Under the pieces are notes generated by a model that saw only the letters and a list, made by a program, of their open reading frames with translations, had not been told where the DNA came from and ran no database searches. The translations under genes were made by a program, and so were the position numbers. 64,000 nt of DNA. Source: Mesorhizobium sp. GTDB taxonomy: Bacteria > Pseudomonadota > Alphaproteobacteria > Rhizobiales > Rhizobiaceae. Every line of letters starts with the position of its first letter. Positions within the stretch are counted from its first letter, which is position 1. Of this stretch, positions 11,413-19,725 are shown piece by piece. The DNA lies in NCBI GenBank assembly GCA_004017275.1, contig SAKE01000011.1:1-64000 (forward strand). The letters run 5' to 3'.

Positions 11413-12629
11413 TCCGCCATTGTCTCCAGGCTGGCAAACCCTTGCGGCACGTCGCCTTCATCGAAGGGCGTCGTCACCTCGACAAAAGTGTCGGGATAAA
11501 AGCCGTTGAAGCGGGTCCTCAGCGACAGCGAATAAGCGCCGATATGGCCGATTTCGATCCAGTCGCCGGTGTCGACCGTTTCCGGCAGCCAGAATGGCCG
11601 CGACAGGATGTCGACGGAATCGCAGGTCGCGCCGCAGACCTTGAACGGCATGATGTTCGTTTCCTCGCCATTGCGCGAGCGGATCGCCGGATCGGGAATG
11701 AAGCGCGCCGGCAGCGTGATCTTGCCGGTCCATGAATCCGACAGTGATGCCCAGATGCCGTCATTGATGTAGAGCCGCTTGCCCTTGCGCAGCAGCACCC
11801 GCACGATCAGCGACAGGCAGCGCGCCACGATCACCCGGCCCGGCTCGGCCACCAGCGGCATCTGGTCGAACTGATACTCCTTCAGATCGCCCGACAGCCG
11901 CGACATGATCTGGCCGAGCGACGGCATCTCGATCTGCTTGCGGTTGGGGTCATGGCCGTATTCGGCTGGAAAACCGCCGCCGACGTCGAGGCCTGCTATG
12001 TCGAAGGTCAGCCGGTTGCGCACCCAGTCGGCCGAGGCCAGCGCCCGCTCGTAGGTGTCTGGATCCTCGATCTGACTGCCGACATGGAAACACAGGCCAA
12101 CCTTGTAGCCGGTGCGGTTCAGCCGCTCGGCCAGTTCGACCGCATAGGCCGGCCCGGCGCCGAACTTCTTCGACAGTTCATAGGCGGCCGATCCTTTCGT
12201 CTGGATGCGCACGAACACGCTGATCGAGCCCGGATCGATATCGAGCGCCCGCACCACCCGCGTCAGTTTGGTGATCTCGTCCTCATGGTCGAGCGAAATG
12301 ACGCGGATGCCATACTTCTCCAGCGCCAGCTTGATATCGGACTGCGCCTTGACCGGGTGCATGTAGAGCATCTCGGCATCGGGAGAGACCGCACGCACGG
12401 CGGCGAACTCACCCGGCGAAGCGACATCGAAAGCGGTGACGCCGGCCTCGACCAGGGTCTTCAGCACGATCTGCTCGCCATTGGTCTTGACCGCATAGGC
12501 GGTCTTGCCGGGGAACATGCCCATGAACTGCCTGGCATCGGCCATCAGCACTTGCGGGCGGAAGCAATAGACCGGATCGTCGGGGCGAAGCGCCAGTGCC
12601 GCCTCGCGGGCATTCTCGAATCGCTGCAT
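11409..12629 (-). CDS. Ornithine/lysine decarboxylase-like PLP enzyme (group IV, fold III)
   Basis: 406 residues of the eukaryotic-type Orn/DAP/Arg decarboxylase 2 family, likely forming putrescine or cadaverine. The PLP lysine is Lys48 in AYAVKTNGE, the phosphate-binding glycine loop is DVGGGFPAEYG, then EPGRVIVA, and the second-subunit catalytic Cys is in VCGATCDSVD. Length is right for bacterial ODC/LODC. The 200 bp before the start contain only weak inverted repeats (CTAGC...GCTAG at about 12645-12672). I cannot confirm a speF-type leader there. Confidence 0.88.
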   Translation of the reverse strand: MQRFENAREAALALRPDDPVYCFRPQVLMADARQFMGMFPGKTAYAVKTNGEQIVLKTLVEAGVTAFDVASPGEFAAVRAVSPDAEMLYMHPVKAQSDIKLALEKYGIRVISLDHEDEITKLTRVVRALDIDPGSISVFVRIQTKGSAAYELSKKFGAGPAYAVELAERLNRTGYKVGLCFHVGSQIEDPDTYERALASADWVRNRLTFDIAGLDVGGGFPAEYGHDPNRKQIEMPSLGQIMSRLSGDLKEYQFDQMPLVAEPGRVIVARCLSLIVRVLLRKGKRLYINDGIWASLSDSWTGKITLPARFIPDPAIRSRNGEETNIMPFKVCGATCDSVDILSRPFWLPETVDTGDWIEIGHIGAYSLSLRTRFNGFYPDTFVEVTTPFDEGDVPQGFASLETMAD

Positions 12630-12837
12630 CGACGAATCCTTGACCTAGCCTGCGCACAATTAATCCAAGCTAGCGACTAATGAAAACAATTCTGTGTCTC
12701 GCGGCGCTGACGCAGCGGCGCTAGGTCTTGGACAACGGCGTTTGCCAGCAATCAGGTTTCGGGTGGCCCTTGTGGCTGAACCCGATATGCGTTTTGCCTG
12801 ACCGGTCGGCATTCACGCCGTCTGGGGGGACGTTCAC

Positions 12838-13755
12838 ATGGCGATAACAGCGACATCAGCACCACGCGGGCCGATGGTGCTCAGGGACTGGGGACAGCTC
12901 CTGCTGCTCGGGGCGATCTGGGGCGGCTCGTTCTTCTTTGCCCGCATCGCGGTGGCGGAACTTCATCCGCTGGTGCTGGTGCTGTTTCGCGTCGCCATTG
13001 CGGCGATCGCGCTGCAGATCTATCTCGGCCTGCGTGGCCCGTCCTTCCGCCTCGCGCTTCCGCATGCCGGCCTGTTCTTCCTGCTGGCGCTCACCAACAA
13101 TGTTGTGCCCTTCTCGCTGATCTTCGCCGGCCAAACAGAGCTTGGTGCCGGCGTCGCCTCGGTGCTCAACGCGACGACGCCGTTCTGGACGCTGATCCTA
13201 GCCAATGCGCTGACATCGGACGAAAAGCTCTCCTGGAACAAGCTGGCTGGTATTGCGCTCGGCATCGCCGGCACGGCTGTCATGATCGGCCCCGGCCTGC
13301 TTGCCGGGCTCGGCGGCCCGGTCTGGGCCAAATTCGCGCTGATCGGCGCTTCGCTGTCCTATGGCATTGCCCTGATGGTTGCCCGTCGCTTCAAGGGGGT
13401 GCCCTCGCCGGTCATCGCCACCGGACAGTTGACGGCTTCGACCATCATCATGATCCCGATCGTGCTCTTCACCTACGGTCCGTCCGGCCTGTTCTCGGCG
13501 TCACCGCCGGTCTGGGCTGCGGTGCTGGCGCTGGCGCTTCTGTCCACCGCCTTCGCCTACATCCTCTATTTCAACCTCGTCGCGTCGGCCGGCGCCACCA
13601 ACGCCTCGCTGGTCACGCTCATCGTCCCGGCCAGCGCCATGCTGCTCGGCTTCCTGTTCCTCGGCGAACGGCTCGAATTGTTCGAAATCGGCGGCGTGGC
13701 ACTGATCGCACTTGGTCTCATCACCATCGACGGGCGCGTCCTTGGGAGACGGTAG
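12838..13755 (+). CDS. DMT superfamily EamA transporter
   Basis: Inner-membrane exporter of unknown metabolite. 305 residues with about ten hydrophobic helices in two EamA repeats: GAIWGGSFFFARIAVAEL opens the first, KFALIGASLSYGIALMVAR the second. Typical N54VVPFSLIFAGQ and A-rich helices are present. Start ATG 12838 follows a GGGGGGA. It is divergent from the decarboxylase gene, so export of an amine or amino acid is conceivable but unproven. Confidence 0.9.
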   Translation: MAITATSAPRGPMVLRDWGQLLLLGAIWGGSFFFARIAVAELHPLVLVLFRVAIAAIALQIYLGLRGPSFRLALPHAGLFFLLALTNNVVPFSLIFAGQTELGAGVASVLNATTPFWTLILANALTSDEKLSWNKLAGIALGIAGTAVMIGPGLLAGLGGPVWAKFALIGASLSYGIALMVARRFKGVPSPVIATGQLTASTIIMIPIVLFTYGPSGLFSASPPVWAAVLALALLSTAFAYILYFNLVASAGATNASLVTLIVPASAMLLGFLFLGERLELFEIGGVALIALGLITIDGRVLGRR

Positions 13756-13990
13756 CGCGTCCTTTGACCCCCCGCATCGCCGCAAAAGTCGAATTCGACT
13801 TTCGCTGGGGTAGCGCTGCCATGACATGGTAACGACACACCGCCGCCATAATTTATTCACAGGGCTGAAGCCGGGTTTTGCCTAGGAGTTTCAACGCCTA
13901 ACGGCAAAAGCGGGGTCGCAAATCTCACAATCACGTCGCAATGCAGCACATTTTCCGCTTGCCTGTGGCACAAATGAACCTAGACTCTAC
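13756..13990. other. Intergenic region before the micro-ORF
   Basis: About 235 bp with no gene of usual size. It contains a perfect 18-bp palindrome AAAGTCGAATTCGACTTT at about 13783-13800, possibly part of a repeat or a 3' structure of the EamA transcript. The rest is moderately AT-rich and may hold the promoter of the downstream micro-ORF. A GACTC (CcrM-type GANTC) lies at 13983. Confidence 0.4.
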
Positions 13991-14019
13991 GACATAGCTC
14001 TTTAAGAGGAGGCTATGTC
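13991..14019 (+). promoter_or_regulatory. Hairpin presenting the ribosome-binding site of the micro-ORF
   Basis: GACATAGC (13991-13998) pairs perfectly with GCTATGTC (14012-14019). The 13-nt loop holds the Shine-Dalgarno AAGAGGAG, and the start codon begins at the next base (14020). This geometry suggests translational control or a fixed presentation of the ribosome-binding site. Confidence 0.5.
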
Positions 14020-14106
14020 ATGGGACTTACGAGGCCTATCAACGCATTGATGATCTGTGCTGCGTTCGCCTTTATCGGAGCCCTCATTATGGGCTTCCTT
14101 CCCTGA
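14020..14106 (+). CDS. 28-residue single-span membrane micro-protein
   Basis: ATG 14020 to TGA 14106 encodes 28 residues, beginning MGLTRPINALM and continuing with a hydrophobic stretch (ICAAFAFIGALIMGF) before a final LP. That is one membrane helix with a positively charged N-terminus. Upstream is a strong AGAGGAGG in a hairpin loop, and 46 bp downstream is a clean intrinsic terminator, so the gene has its own transcription unit. Function unknown. I recognise only that it looks like a genuine small membrane protein. Confidence 0.6.
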   Translation: MGLTRPINALMICAAFAFIGALIMGFLP

Positions 14107-14151
14107 CCGCCAAAGCGGGGAAGACCAGCACCCAAATAGTCCAACCAATTC

Positions 14152-14180
14152 AAAAGGCCGGGTTTTTCCCGGCCTTTTGT
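14152..14180. terminator. Intrinsic terminator between the micro-ORF and metF
   Basis: AAAAGGCCGGG-TTTTT-CCCGGCCTTTT is a perfect GC-rich stem followed by GTTGTTG, flanked by A and T runs on either side. It can stop both the micro-ORF transcript and the convergent metF operon. Confidence 0.85.
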
Positions 14181-14193
14181 TGTTGAGCCGACC

Positions 14194-15111
14194 TCATGCA
14201 GCGGCTGATCCGGCAACCTCCGCCTCGTGCGAGCGGATGCCGATCATATGGCAGATGGCGAAGACCAGATCGGCCCGGTTCATGGTGTAGAAGTGGAAAT
14301 CGCCGACCCCGCGCTCGACCAGGTCCATGACCTGTTCGGCCGCCACCGCCGACGCCACCAGCGCATGCGTCTGCGGGTCCCGGTCAAGGCCCTCGAACCG
14401 TTCCGCCAGCCAGCCGGGCACATGCGCGCCCGCCCTCGCGGAAAAGTTCGCGACCTGCTTGAAACTGTGAACCGGCTGGATACCCGGCACGATGGGGATG
14501 TAGATGCCGGCACGGCGGACGCGCTCGACATAGCGCTCGTAGAGATCATTGTCGAAGAAGAACTGGGTGATCGCCCGCGTCGCGCCATTGTCGACCTTGC
14601 GTTTCAGCATCTCGATGTCGGTGGCGAAATCGGGGCTTTGCGGATGCTTTTCCGGATAGGCCGCGACGGAGATGTCGAAATCCGCGATCGTCTTGAGCCC
14701 GGCGACCAACTCCGCGCCATTCTCGTAGCCACCGGGATGCGGGCGATAGGGTTCGCCGACGCCGGAGGCGGGATCGCCGCGCAGCGCCACGAACCGGTTG
14801 ATGCCGATCGACTTGTAATCATGGATGACCGCGTCGACTTCGTCGCGCGTCGCACCGACGCAGGTCAGATGCGCTGCGGCAGGAATCGCGGTTTCCGTCA
14901 GGATGCGCTTTACGGTGCGGGCGGTGCGCTCCCGCGTCGAGCCGCCGGCTCCGTAGGTCACCGAGACGAATTTCGGCTTCAGCGGCTCCAGCCTTGTGAC
15001 CGTGTCCCACAGTTTTGTCTCCATCTCATCCGTCTTCGGCGGGAAGAATTCGAAGGAAACCCTGACCTTGTCCCCGATGTCGGGGCGGCGGGAAAAGCGG
15101 AACTGGTTCAT
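14194..15111 (-). CDS. metF: Methylenetetrahydrofolate reductase MetF
   Basis: Flavoprotein reducing 5,10-methylene-THF to 5-methyl-THF for methionine synthesis. 305 residues with family landmarks: VSFEFFPPKTDEME at about 19, FVSVTYGAGGSTRERT, the AHLTCVGATRDEV block, NRFVALRGDP, ATRAITQFFFDNDLY, and IPIVPGIQP. Its ATG overlaps the stop of the upstream ArsR/methyltransferase gene, so the two are co-transcribed and the regulator probably controls metF. Confidence 0.95.
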   Translation of the reverse strand: MNQFRFSRRPDIGDKVRVSFEFFPPKTDEMETKLWDTVTRLEPLKPKFVSVTYGAGGSTRERTARTVKRILTETAIPAAAHLTCVGATRDEVDAVIHDYKSIGINRFVALRGDPASGVGEPYRPHPGGYENGAELVAGLKTIADFDISVAAYPEKHPQSPDFATDIEMLKRKVDNGATRAITQFFFDNDLYERYVERVRRAGIYIPIVPGIQPVHSFKQVANFSARAGAHVPGWLAERFEGLDRDPQTHALVASAVAAEQVMDLVERGVGDFHFYTMNRADLVFAICHMIGIRSHEAEVAGSAAA

Positions 15112-16118
15112 CAGGCGGTTTCCCTTATCTGCCTTGTGTCGTTGGAAGGATCAGCGATCAGCAGGCGCCGGTCGCGGCCAAGCCAGAGCTTTACGGTGAG
15201 CCTGGCTTCGTTGCCGCCGCGCGGCTCGAATTCTTGAGCATCTTCGAGATCAAGTCCGGCTTCCGCCAACCAGTCGGCGATCTGCCGGTCTGAAAAGCCG
15301 AGCCGCATATGCGCGTGCTCGTCGCGCAGGAATTCCAGCGCGTGCGGCGCGAAGTCGACGATGACCAGGCGTCCTGCCGGACGCAAAAGCCGCGCTGCTT
15401 CATGGATGGCGCGCGCGGGATCGTCGAGATAGTGCAGCACCTGGTGGATGGTCACGAGATCGAAGGCATCGCGCTCGACCGGCGGCGCGAAGATGTCGCC
15501 CTGCCGCACCTGCGCGTTCGAAACGCCGGCCTTGTCGAGATTGGCGCGCGCCACGGTCAGCATTTCGCGCGACATGTCGATGCCGACACCGCGCCGGTAG
15601 AGCGGCGAGAAGATTTCGAGCAGCCGCCCGGTGCCGGTGCCAAGATCCAGCATCGACTGGAACGGCCGCTTGCCGACCAGCTTCAGCATCGCGGCTTCGA
15701 CGGCGCGGTCCGGCACATGCAGGGAGCGGATATGATCCCAGCTCGCCGCATTCACGGAAAAATACTCGACCGCCCGGTCCTGCCGCTTGCGCTTGACGGA
15801 AGCCAGGCGCTCAAGATCGCGCTCGACCTGCGGATCGGCACCGCGAATGCCGGAAACCAGCCCCATGACGAAGTCACGCGCGGAATCCGCATCCGACAAG
15901 CGGAAGAAGGCCCACGACCCTTCCTGGTAGCGGCCGATCAATCCGGCCTCTAGCAAGAGCTTCAGGTGACGCGAAACGCGCGGCTGCGATTGACCGAGAA
16001 TTTCGGTAAGATCGGAAACCGTGAGGTCGCCGCGCGACAACAATGCCAGTATGCGCAAGCGGCTGGATTCGGCCGCCGCCTTCAATGTATCCACCATGGT
16101 GTCGAGCGAGACATGCAT
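15111..16118 (-). CDS. ArsR-type HTH regulator fused to a SAM methyltransferase domain (SahR/SamR-like)
   Basis: 335 residues. Residues 1-95 are an ArsR winged helix (SSRLRILALLSRGDLTVSDL, LGQSQPRVSRHLKLLLEAGLI) lacking the metal-binding Cys pattern. Residues about 140-260 form a Rossmann methyltransferase (LDLGTGTGRLLEIF, GIDMSREML, FDLVTIHQVLHYLDDP). In Proteobacteria such fusions regulate the methionine/SAM cycle by sensing SAM or S-adenosylhomocysteine. The overlap with metF supports this. A perfect palindrome 24 bp upstream is a good autoregulatory operator. Whether the second domain is catalytic is not known. Confidence 0.85.
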   Translation of the reverse strand: MHVSLDTMVDTLKAAAESSRLRILALLSRGDLTVSDLTEILGQSQPRVSRHLKLLLEAGLIGRYQEGSWAFFRLSDADSARDFVMGLVSGIRGADPQVERDLERLASVKRKRQDRAVEYFSVNAASWDHIRSLHVPDRAVEAAMLKLVGKRPFQSMLDLGTGTGRLLEIFSPLYRRGVGIDMSREMLTVARANLDKAGVSNAQVRQGDIFAPPVERDAFDLVTIHQVLHYLDDPARAIHEAARLLRPAGRLVIVDFAPHALEFLRDEHAHMRLGFSDRQIADWLAEAGLDLEDAQEFEPRGGNEARLTVKLWLGRDRRLLIADPSNDTRQIRETA

Positions 16119-16141
16119 CAGCGTATTCTCTTTGAAAAGAT

Positions 16142-16157
16142 ATAAACATATGTTTAT
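16142..16157. promoter_or_regulatory. Operator-like palindrome upstream of the metF operon
   Basis: ATAAACATATGTTTAT is a perfect 16-bp palindrome located 24 bp before the ArsR-methyltransferase start and overlapping the expected promoter zone. The related short half-site pattern fits an ArsR dimer. Confidence 0.65.
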
Positions 16158-16241
16158 GTCGATTTTCGGAAACTTGCAAGCGCTATGTCGCTACCGGACA
16201 AGAAAATGCCGCTTGTGTGGCGTTCGCAGAGAGCTGGGCCA

Positions 16242-16781
16242 ATGACCGGACCGCGAGAGATGTTCGAGGAGCGTGAAGGCGAGCAGAGGCTGGAGAACGA
16301 TCCGGCACTGATGCCGCCTGACGGCGGGATCATCTTCATCGGCCGCATCGCCTCGCCATGGACGAGGCGCGAAACCTGCCCGAAGAACATGCGCGCCGCG
16401 CGCGAGACCGGACAGAAGGCGGCCCTAACCATCGATGCGGCCTACCGAAGTGGCCTGCAAGGGCTGGAGCGCGCCAGCCACGTCATCATTCTGTCCTGGC
16501 TGCATCATGCGCCGCGGGATCTGATTGTGCAGAAACCGCGCCATGCGGTTGAAGCTAAAGGCGTATTTTCGCTGCGCTCCCCTGCCCGCCCCAACCCCAT
16601 CGGGCTGCATGTGGCCAGGCTCGTCGGGCTCGACCAAAACAGCGGCCGCATCGATCTCGACGCCATCGACGTGCTCGACGGCACGCCGGTCATCGACATA
16701 AAACCCTACTTCGCCTCAACCGACGCCATACCGGAGGCGACTGTCGAAGGGCGCGACGAGCCCGATCGGATCCAGCGATGA
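16242..16781 (+). CDS. TrmO-like tRNA (t6A37) N6-methyltransferase (TsaA/UPF0066 family)
   Basis: SAM-dependent methylation of N6-threonylcarbamoyladenosine at position 37 of tRNA-Thr(GGU) is the known TrmO activity. Features: IGRIASPW near the N-terminus, the conserved LQGLERASHVIILSWLHHAPRD, FSLRSPARPNPIGLHVARLV, and LDGTPVIDIKPY. 179 residues from ATG 16242, about the size of the short TrmO form without the extra C-terminal domain. An alternative start at 16185 adds 19 residues but has no visible ribosome-binding site. The stop overlaps the next gene (ATGA). Confidence 0.85.
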   Translation: MTGPREMFEEREGEQRLENDPALMPPDGGIIFIGRIASPWTRRETCPKNMRAARETGQKAALTIDAAYRSGLQGLERASHVIILSWLHHAPRDLIVQKPRHAVEAKGVFSLRSPARPNPIGLHVARLVGLDQNSGRIDLDAIDVLDGTPVIDIKPYFASTDAIPEATVEGRDEPDRIQR

Positions 16782-17092
16782 CAGCGCCGACCGGTCGCCG
16801 CCGCGCCATCGCCAAGGCGCTGACAGCGCTGCTGCCGTTGGCGCCTTATGCCGATCTGGAGAAGATCCGCAGCGACGCCGGTGCGGTTCACATGAAGACC
16901 TTGCCGCCGGGCATCGCCGTATGGCTGGCGACCATCGCCCATATCCGCCACATGCATACCGATTATGAGAAATTGCTAGCCGAAGGCTACGACCGCGACT
17001 CGGCGCGTTTCTTTGTCATCGAGCAGACCAACATCGTGCTCACCCGCTGGCGCGCAACCCGCCTGCTCGACGCCGACGACGAGGAGGAATGA
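16778..17092 (+). CDS. DUF2293 domain-containing protein
   Basis: 104 residues, entirely a DUF2293 domain: RRAIAKALTALLPLAPYADLEKIR, then VHMKTLPPGIAVWLATIAHIRHMHTDYEKLLAEGYDRDSAR. It overlaps trmO by ATGA, so it is translationally coupled. DUF2293 has no established function. The partnership with a tRNA-modification gene is a hint toward RNA metabolism only. Confidence 0.8.
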   Translation: MTAPTGRRRAIAKALTALLPLAPYADLEKIRSDAGAVHMKTLPPGIAVWLATIAHIRHMHTDYEKLLAEGYDRDSARFFVIEQTNIVLTRWRATRLLDADDEEE

Positions 17093-17098
17093 CCACGG

Positions 17099-17596
17099 CT
17101 ACTTCCGCTTTAGCACGGCGACCGCATTGTAGGGCTGGCCGTCGGCCTGGCCGACCCACGTCCAGGACAGATTGCCCTTGAAAAACCTGACGGTGATGTT
17201 GCCGCCATCGATGCACTTGTCCTGCCCGTAGGTGATGCTCTCGTGGTATTCCGCCGATGTGTCGTCCCTTGATGTCTGCGACAGGGATCCGCCGCAGCCG
17301 AGCGATGGATAGTCGATCGATGCGCTGCTATCGCTGATCGTCATGGCGATCGACCAATCGGCCCCGGCATCGCCGGCCGGGCTTTGGTGGCCGCTGCCGA
17401 CCCAGCTGCCGCTCAGCGACGGCACATTCACCGCGCAAGGCAGGTTCTGGAAAATCGGCGTCAATTCGCTGCCGGTTTTCTCGCAGCGATAGGTCTGGCC
17501 GCTCTGGCACAGCTCCTCGCCTTCGCGCACGCACTGGGCGTTGGCTTCGCCCGCGAACATCATCATGGCTGCCATAACGGCCCCGAGCCTGCCCAT
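17099..17596 (-). CDS. Exported hypothetical protein
   Basis: 165 residues from ATG 17596, chosen because GGGAGGGGAAG lies just upstream and the N-terminus then forms a signal peptide (GRLGAVMAAMMMFAGEANA-Q). The mature part has Cys pairs (QCVREGEELCQSGQTYRCEKTG) and a beta-rich C-terminal half ending VAVLKRK, reminiscent of small periplasmic lipocalin-like or beta-sandwich proteins. No family recognised. Convergent with the DUF2293 gene. Confidence 0.65.
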   Translation of the reverse strand: MGRLGAVMAAMMMFAGEANAQCVREGEELCQSGQTYRCEKTGSELTPIFQNLPCAVNVPSLSGSWVGSGHQSPAGDAGADWSIAMTISDSSASIDYPSLGCGGSLSQTSRDDTSAEYHESITYGQDKCIDGGNITVRFFKGNLSWTWVGQADGQPYNAVAVLKRK

Positions 17597-17743
17597 CTTC
17601 CCCTCCCGTTCAGAGCTCCCAATTGTAGGGCAAATCCGATCCAATGTATCAGCGGTCATGGAGGCCGAACAGCGCCGGGCGGGTGGCTCTATGCCTTCTG
17701 TCTCACGCCGCTAGCCTCTCGCCTTGCGCGACAGGAGGCCCCG

Positions 17744-18706
17744 ATGAGCCGGACGATGACGACACAGGATGAGAAGCGACTGCCCGTGGTCAGCAACCGC
17801 CACGTCGATCCGCACAGCTATCCCGAGGGCGTCGCCTTCCTCGACGGCCAGTACCTGCCGATGTCGCAGGCTAAGATCTCGGTGCTGGACTGGGGTTTTC
17901 TGCATTCCGATGCCACCTACGACACCGTGCATGTCTGGAACGGTCGCTTCTTCCGCCTCGGTTTGCATCTCGACCGCTTCTTCGGCGGGCTGGAGAAGCT
18001 GCGCATGACGATCCCTTTCGACCGCGAGAGCGTGACCGAAATCCTGCACAATTGCGTGGCGCTGTCCGGGCATCGCGCCGCCTATGTCGAAATGCTGTGC
18101 ACGCGCGGCGCCTCGCCGACCTTCAGCCGCGATCCGCGCCAGGCCCTCAACCGCTTCATGGCGTTCGCCGTGCCGTTCGGCTCGGTCGCCAATGCCGAGC
18201 AGTTGCAGCGCGGCCTGCGTGTCGCCATCAGCGACAAGGTGCGCATTCCGCCGGCCTCGATCGACCCGGCGATCAAGAACTACCACTGGCTCGATCTGGT
18301 GCGCGGCCTCTACGACGCCTATGACCGCGGCGCCGAGACCGCGCTGATCCTCGACTTCAATGGCAACGTCGCCGAGGGTCCGGGCTTCAACGTCTTCTGC
18401 GTCAAGGACGGCAAACTGTCGACGCCGGCTATTGGCGTGCTGCCGGGGATCACCCGCCGCACTGTCTTTGACCTGTGCGCCCAGGAAGGTCTTGCGGCCA
18501 CCGCAGCCGATGTCAGCGTCGCGGCATTGCGCGAGGCGGACGAGGTTTTCATCACCTCGACCGCGGGCGGCATCATGCCGGTGACGGAGATCGACGGTGT
18601 CCGGATCGCCAGCGGCAAGGTCGGGCCGATCACCAGCCGCCTGATGGCGCTCTATTGGGGAAAGCATGACGACCCGGCATGGTCGTCTCAGGTGAATTAT
18701 CCCTGA
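17744..18706 (+). CDS. Fold-type IV PLP aminotransferase (branched-chain / D-amino acid / (R)-amine transaminase-like)
   Basis: 320 residues from ATG 17744, with ACAGGAGG upstream. Class IV aminotransferase features: FLHSDATYDTVHVWNGRFFRL, the PLP lysine in PAIKNYHWLDLVRG, GFNVFCVKDG, LPGITRRTVFDL, and FITSTAGGIMPVTEIDG. The HSDxTY...HVWNG block followed by the HLDRFF region resembles (R)-selective amine transaminases more than canonical IlvE, and the YVEML strand lacks the Arg that binds the BCAT carboxylate. Substrate is inferred only. It is probably a monocistronic unit. Confidence 0.82.
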   Translation: MSRTMTTQDEKRLPVVSNRHVDPHSYPEGVAFLDGQYLPMSQAKISVLDWGFLHSDATYDTVHVWNGRFFRLGLHLDRFFGGLEKLRMTIPFDRESVTEILHNCVALSGHRAAYVEMLCTRGASPTFSRDPRQALNRFMAFAVPFGSVANAEQLQRGLRVAISDKVRIPPASIDPAIKNYHWLDLVRGLYDAYDRGAETALILDFNGNVAEGPGFNVFCVKDGKLSTPAIGVLPGITRRTVFDLCAQEGLAATAADVSVAALREADEVFITSTAGGIMPVTEIDGVRIASGKVGPITSRLMALYWGKHDDPAWSSQVNYP

Positions 18707-18774
18707 TAATTCAGGCGTCTTTTTCAAAAGATTCCCCTCGCCTCTGGAAAATCAGGAGATAGACCGTATATGCC

Positions 18775-18800
18775 TGAAAGCGGAGATGCCTCCGCTTTCA
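18775..18800. promoter_or_regulatory. Perfect inverted repeat upstream of an SDR gene
   Basis: TGAAAGCGGA-GATGCC-TCCGCTTTCA, 10-bp arms, 40 bp before the SDR start at 18840. It could be an operator or leader hairpin. No T-run follows, so a terminator is less likely. Confidence 0.45.
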
Positions 18801-18839
18801 CCAGAAAATTACGCCCGCAGGGGCAAGGATTCCAAGATC

Positions 18840-19679
18840 ATGACAAATAAGGTTTGGTTCATCACCGGATCGTCGAAGGGCTTTGGCCGCGTCTGGGCCG
18901 AGGCTGCACTCGCCCGTGGCGACCGCGTCGCGGCAACCGCCCGCGATGCTGGCACCCTCGCCGATCTCGTCGAGAAGTACGGCGACAACATCGCCGCCAT
19001 AAAGCTCGACGTCACCGACAAGAAAGCCGTCGATGCCGCTGTCGCCGAGGCGCACAAGCGCTTTGGCCGGCTCGACGTCGTCATCAACAATGCCGGCTAC
19101 GGCCATTTCGGCGCCATTGAGGAGGTCAGCGAGCAGGAAGCCCGCGACCAGATCGAAACCAACGTCTTCGGCGCGCTCTGGGTCACCCAGGCCGCACTGC
19201 CGATCATGCGGGCGCAGCGGTCCGGCCACATCATCCAGATCTCGTCGATCGGCGGCGTCAATGCCTTTGCCTCGCTCGGCCTCTACCACGCCTCGAAATG
19301 GGCGCTGGAGGCCTTCAGCCAGTCGCTCGGCATCGAGGTCGCGGAATTCGGCATCCATGTGACGCTGGTCGAGCCAGGCGGCTTCTCCACCGACTGGGCC
19401 GGCCCGTCGGCCAAGGTCTCCCAGCCGATCGAGGCCTATGCGCCCGTCCGAGCCAAAATGGCCGAGCGCCGAGCCAATTCGGTCGCCGGCGATCCTGAAG
19501 CCACCGGCCCGGCCATGCTGGCCATAGTCGACGCCGCGGAGCCACCGCTCAGGGTGTTCTTCGGCGACGGCGGCCTGCCGATGATCAAGCAGGAATACGC
19601 CAATCGCATCGCCACCTGGGAGAAGTGGGACGACGTCTCCATCATGGCGCAGGGCGAGAAGAAGAACCGCAAGGGCTGA
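18840..19679 (+). CDS. SDR family NAD(P)-dependent oxidoreductase
   Basis: 279 residues of the extended-type SDR often annotated as retinol/oxidoreductase-like: TGSSKGFGRVWAEAAL (cofactor loop), LDVTDKKAVD, NNAGYG, ISSIGG with catalytic Ser, YHASK (YxxxK), and VEPGGFSTDW. ATG 18840 is preferred because the longer form starting at 18786 would include the inverted repeat at 18775-18800. Substrate unknown. Convergent with the MOSC gene. Confidence 0.87.
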   Translation: MTNKVWFITGSSKGFGRVWAEAALARGDRVAATARDAGTLADLVEKYGDNIAAIKLDVTDKKAVDAAVAEAHKRFGRLDVVINNAGYGHFGAIEEVSEQEARDQIETNVFGALWVTQAALPIMRAQRSGHIIQISSIGGVNAFASLGLYHASKWALEAFSQSLGIEVAEFGIHVTLVEPGGFSTDWAGPSAKVSQPIEAYAPVRAKMAERRANSVAGDPEATGPAMLAIVDAAEPPLRVFFGDGGLPMIKQEYANRIATWEKWDDVSIMAQGEKKNRKG

Positions 19680-19692
19680 AGTCCTGCGTTTT

Positions 19693-19719
19693 GCTACGCC
19701 GCTCCATGGGCGGCGTAGC
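19693..19719. terminator. Hairpin between convergent SDR and MOSC genes
   Basis: GCTACGCCGC-TCCATGG-GCGGCGTAGC, perfect 10-bp stem between two converging stop codons. The usual T-run is absent on the plus strand, so it may act as a transcript 3' end stabiliser rather than a classical terminator. Confidence 0.5.
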
Positions 19720-19725
19720 CTGCCC

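Noticed and set aside
12630..12837. Possible speF-type RNA leader before the decarboxylase
   Set aside because: Only short imperfect inverted repeats are visible. I cannot recognise the conserved motif by eye.
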